Assembly: GCA_025999775.1 (NCBI GenBank)
Contig: BNXT01000093.1
Span: 1-6,023 of the forward strand
DNA: 6,023 nt
Direction: 5' to 3'
Origin: Bacteroidia bacterium
Lineage (GTDB): Bacteria > Bacteroidota > Bacteroidia > Bacteroidales > P3
Under the pieces are notes generated by a model. The model made no database searches, was not told the DNA's origin, and saw only the letters and a list, made by a program, of their open reading frames with translations. Shown one piece after another: positions 5,692 to 6,023 of this stretch. Each line of letters opens with the position of its first letter. Within the stretch, counting starts at the first letter, position 1. A program made the translations under genes and the position numbers.

Positions 5692-6023
5692 TTAGGCGGC
5701 CAGTTTGAGGTTTTGAGAAGAAAAATAATTATCTCTCAGTAGAAAGTTTGATTTTGAGATAAAAATGATGATAACAGTAACTTTTTGTGAAAGAGCCGTC
5801 TGTTGTTGGGCATTTTTTGCCGATTTATTCCGTTTATTGCAGAGTTTTCCCAAGTTGAAGGCAATAGCAAAGATGGTAAAGTCCATTTTTACCTTGTCGC
5901 CTCCAAAATGTCGAAAACGGTTGTACTGTTTGTTGGCTTTTGTCTGCCCGAACACCGCCTCCGGTTCGATGGGTCGTTTGCTTCGATGCTTCAACCCTTC
6001 CTGCGAGGTTAGAAGCTCTCGTG
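5692..6023 (-). CDS. IS1182-family-like DDE transposase, C-terminal part
   Basis: This would cut and join the ends of its own insertion sequence. The frame is open to the right edge, so the start lies outside; 109 residues are visible (frame codons from 6021). The TTG at 5994 is internal. The segment RELLTSQEGLKHRSKRPIEPEAVFGQ, followed by RFRHFGGDKVKMDFTIFAIAFNLGKL, is the conserved C-terminal block of DDE_Tnp_1_6-type transposases. The Glu just before AVFG is the expected third acidic residue of the DDE triad. The rest of the catalytic core cannot be judged. The final ~45 residues are hydrophobic and low in conservation, ending NLKLAA. Whether the copy is active is unknown. Confidence 0.85.
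   Translation of the reverse strand, partial: RELLTSQEGLKHRSKRPIEPEAVFGQTKANKQYNRFRHFGGDKVKMDFTIFAIAFNLGKLCNKRNKSAKNAQQQTALSQKVTVIIIFISKSNFLLRDNYFSSQNLKLAA

Larger units (their letters stand above)
5656..6023 (-). mobile_element. IS1182-like insertion sequence, one end (transposase 3' side), partial
   Basis: The element begins at 5656 with GAGGCTGTCTCAAAAG, a terminal sequence I recall as typical of IS1182-group elements in Bacteroidota, and continues past the right edge. The transposase stop is at 5694-5692, about 36 bases inside the end. The insertion lies within abiEi: family-like antitoxin sequence runs up to about 5655 and stops there. The other end, its inverted repeat and the target duplication are outside the window. 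The exact boundary could be off by a base or two. Confidence 0.82.

Noticed and set aside
5803..6012. 69-codon open frame on the + strand inside the IS
   Set aside because: It is antisense to the transposase C-terminal block, whose conserved motifs are on the minus strand.

Overview
The window looks like chromosomal DNA of a Bacteroidota bacterium, probably of the order Bacteroidales. The succinate dehydrogenase/fumarate reductase flavoprotein, PyrE, RlmD and the transposase all read like the versions found in that order. The pyrE gene carries a Bacteroidota-type -7 promoter element (TAACTTTG) and an A-rich leader with no Shine-Dalgarno sequence. Placement below order level is not possible from this sequence.

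Layout. (1) Positions 1-1563, + strand: the 3' four-fifths of sdhA/frdA, running in from the left edge. Its usual partner sdhB does not follow. (2) Positions 4074-1579, - strand: a tight three-gene operon, pyrE, then a small SRPBCC-like protein, then rlmD. The first two genes are 4 bases apart and the last two overlap by 4 bases (ATGA). The operon converges on sdhA with only 15 bases between them. (3) Positions about 4100-4510: a gene-free mosaic of short repeats and small palindromes between the pyrE promoter and the next locus. (4) Positions 4513-5655, - strand: the remains of a type IV AbiE toxin-antitoxin operon (abiEi antitoxin, abiEii toxin). The toxin has an in-frame TAA at codon 43 and an apparent frame-shifting internal deletion. 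The antitoxin has lost its 5' half. (5) Positions 5656-6023, - strand: one end of an IS1182-like insertion sequence, with its terminal sequence and the C-terminal part of its transposase. This element cut abiEi.

How it fits together. The left two-thirds is ordinary housekeeping: anaerobic respiration or TCA cycle, pyrimidine synthesis and rRNA modification. The right third is accessory DNA in decay: a defence or plasmid-stability toxin-antitoxin module that no longer encodes an intact toxin or antitoxin, bordered by a mobile element on one side and a repeat sink on the other. I found no convincing new biological system. The most informative signals are the multiply broken AbiE locus, a covarying family of mini-hairpins at 4361-4443, and the missing sdhB neighbour.
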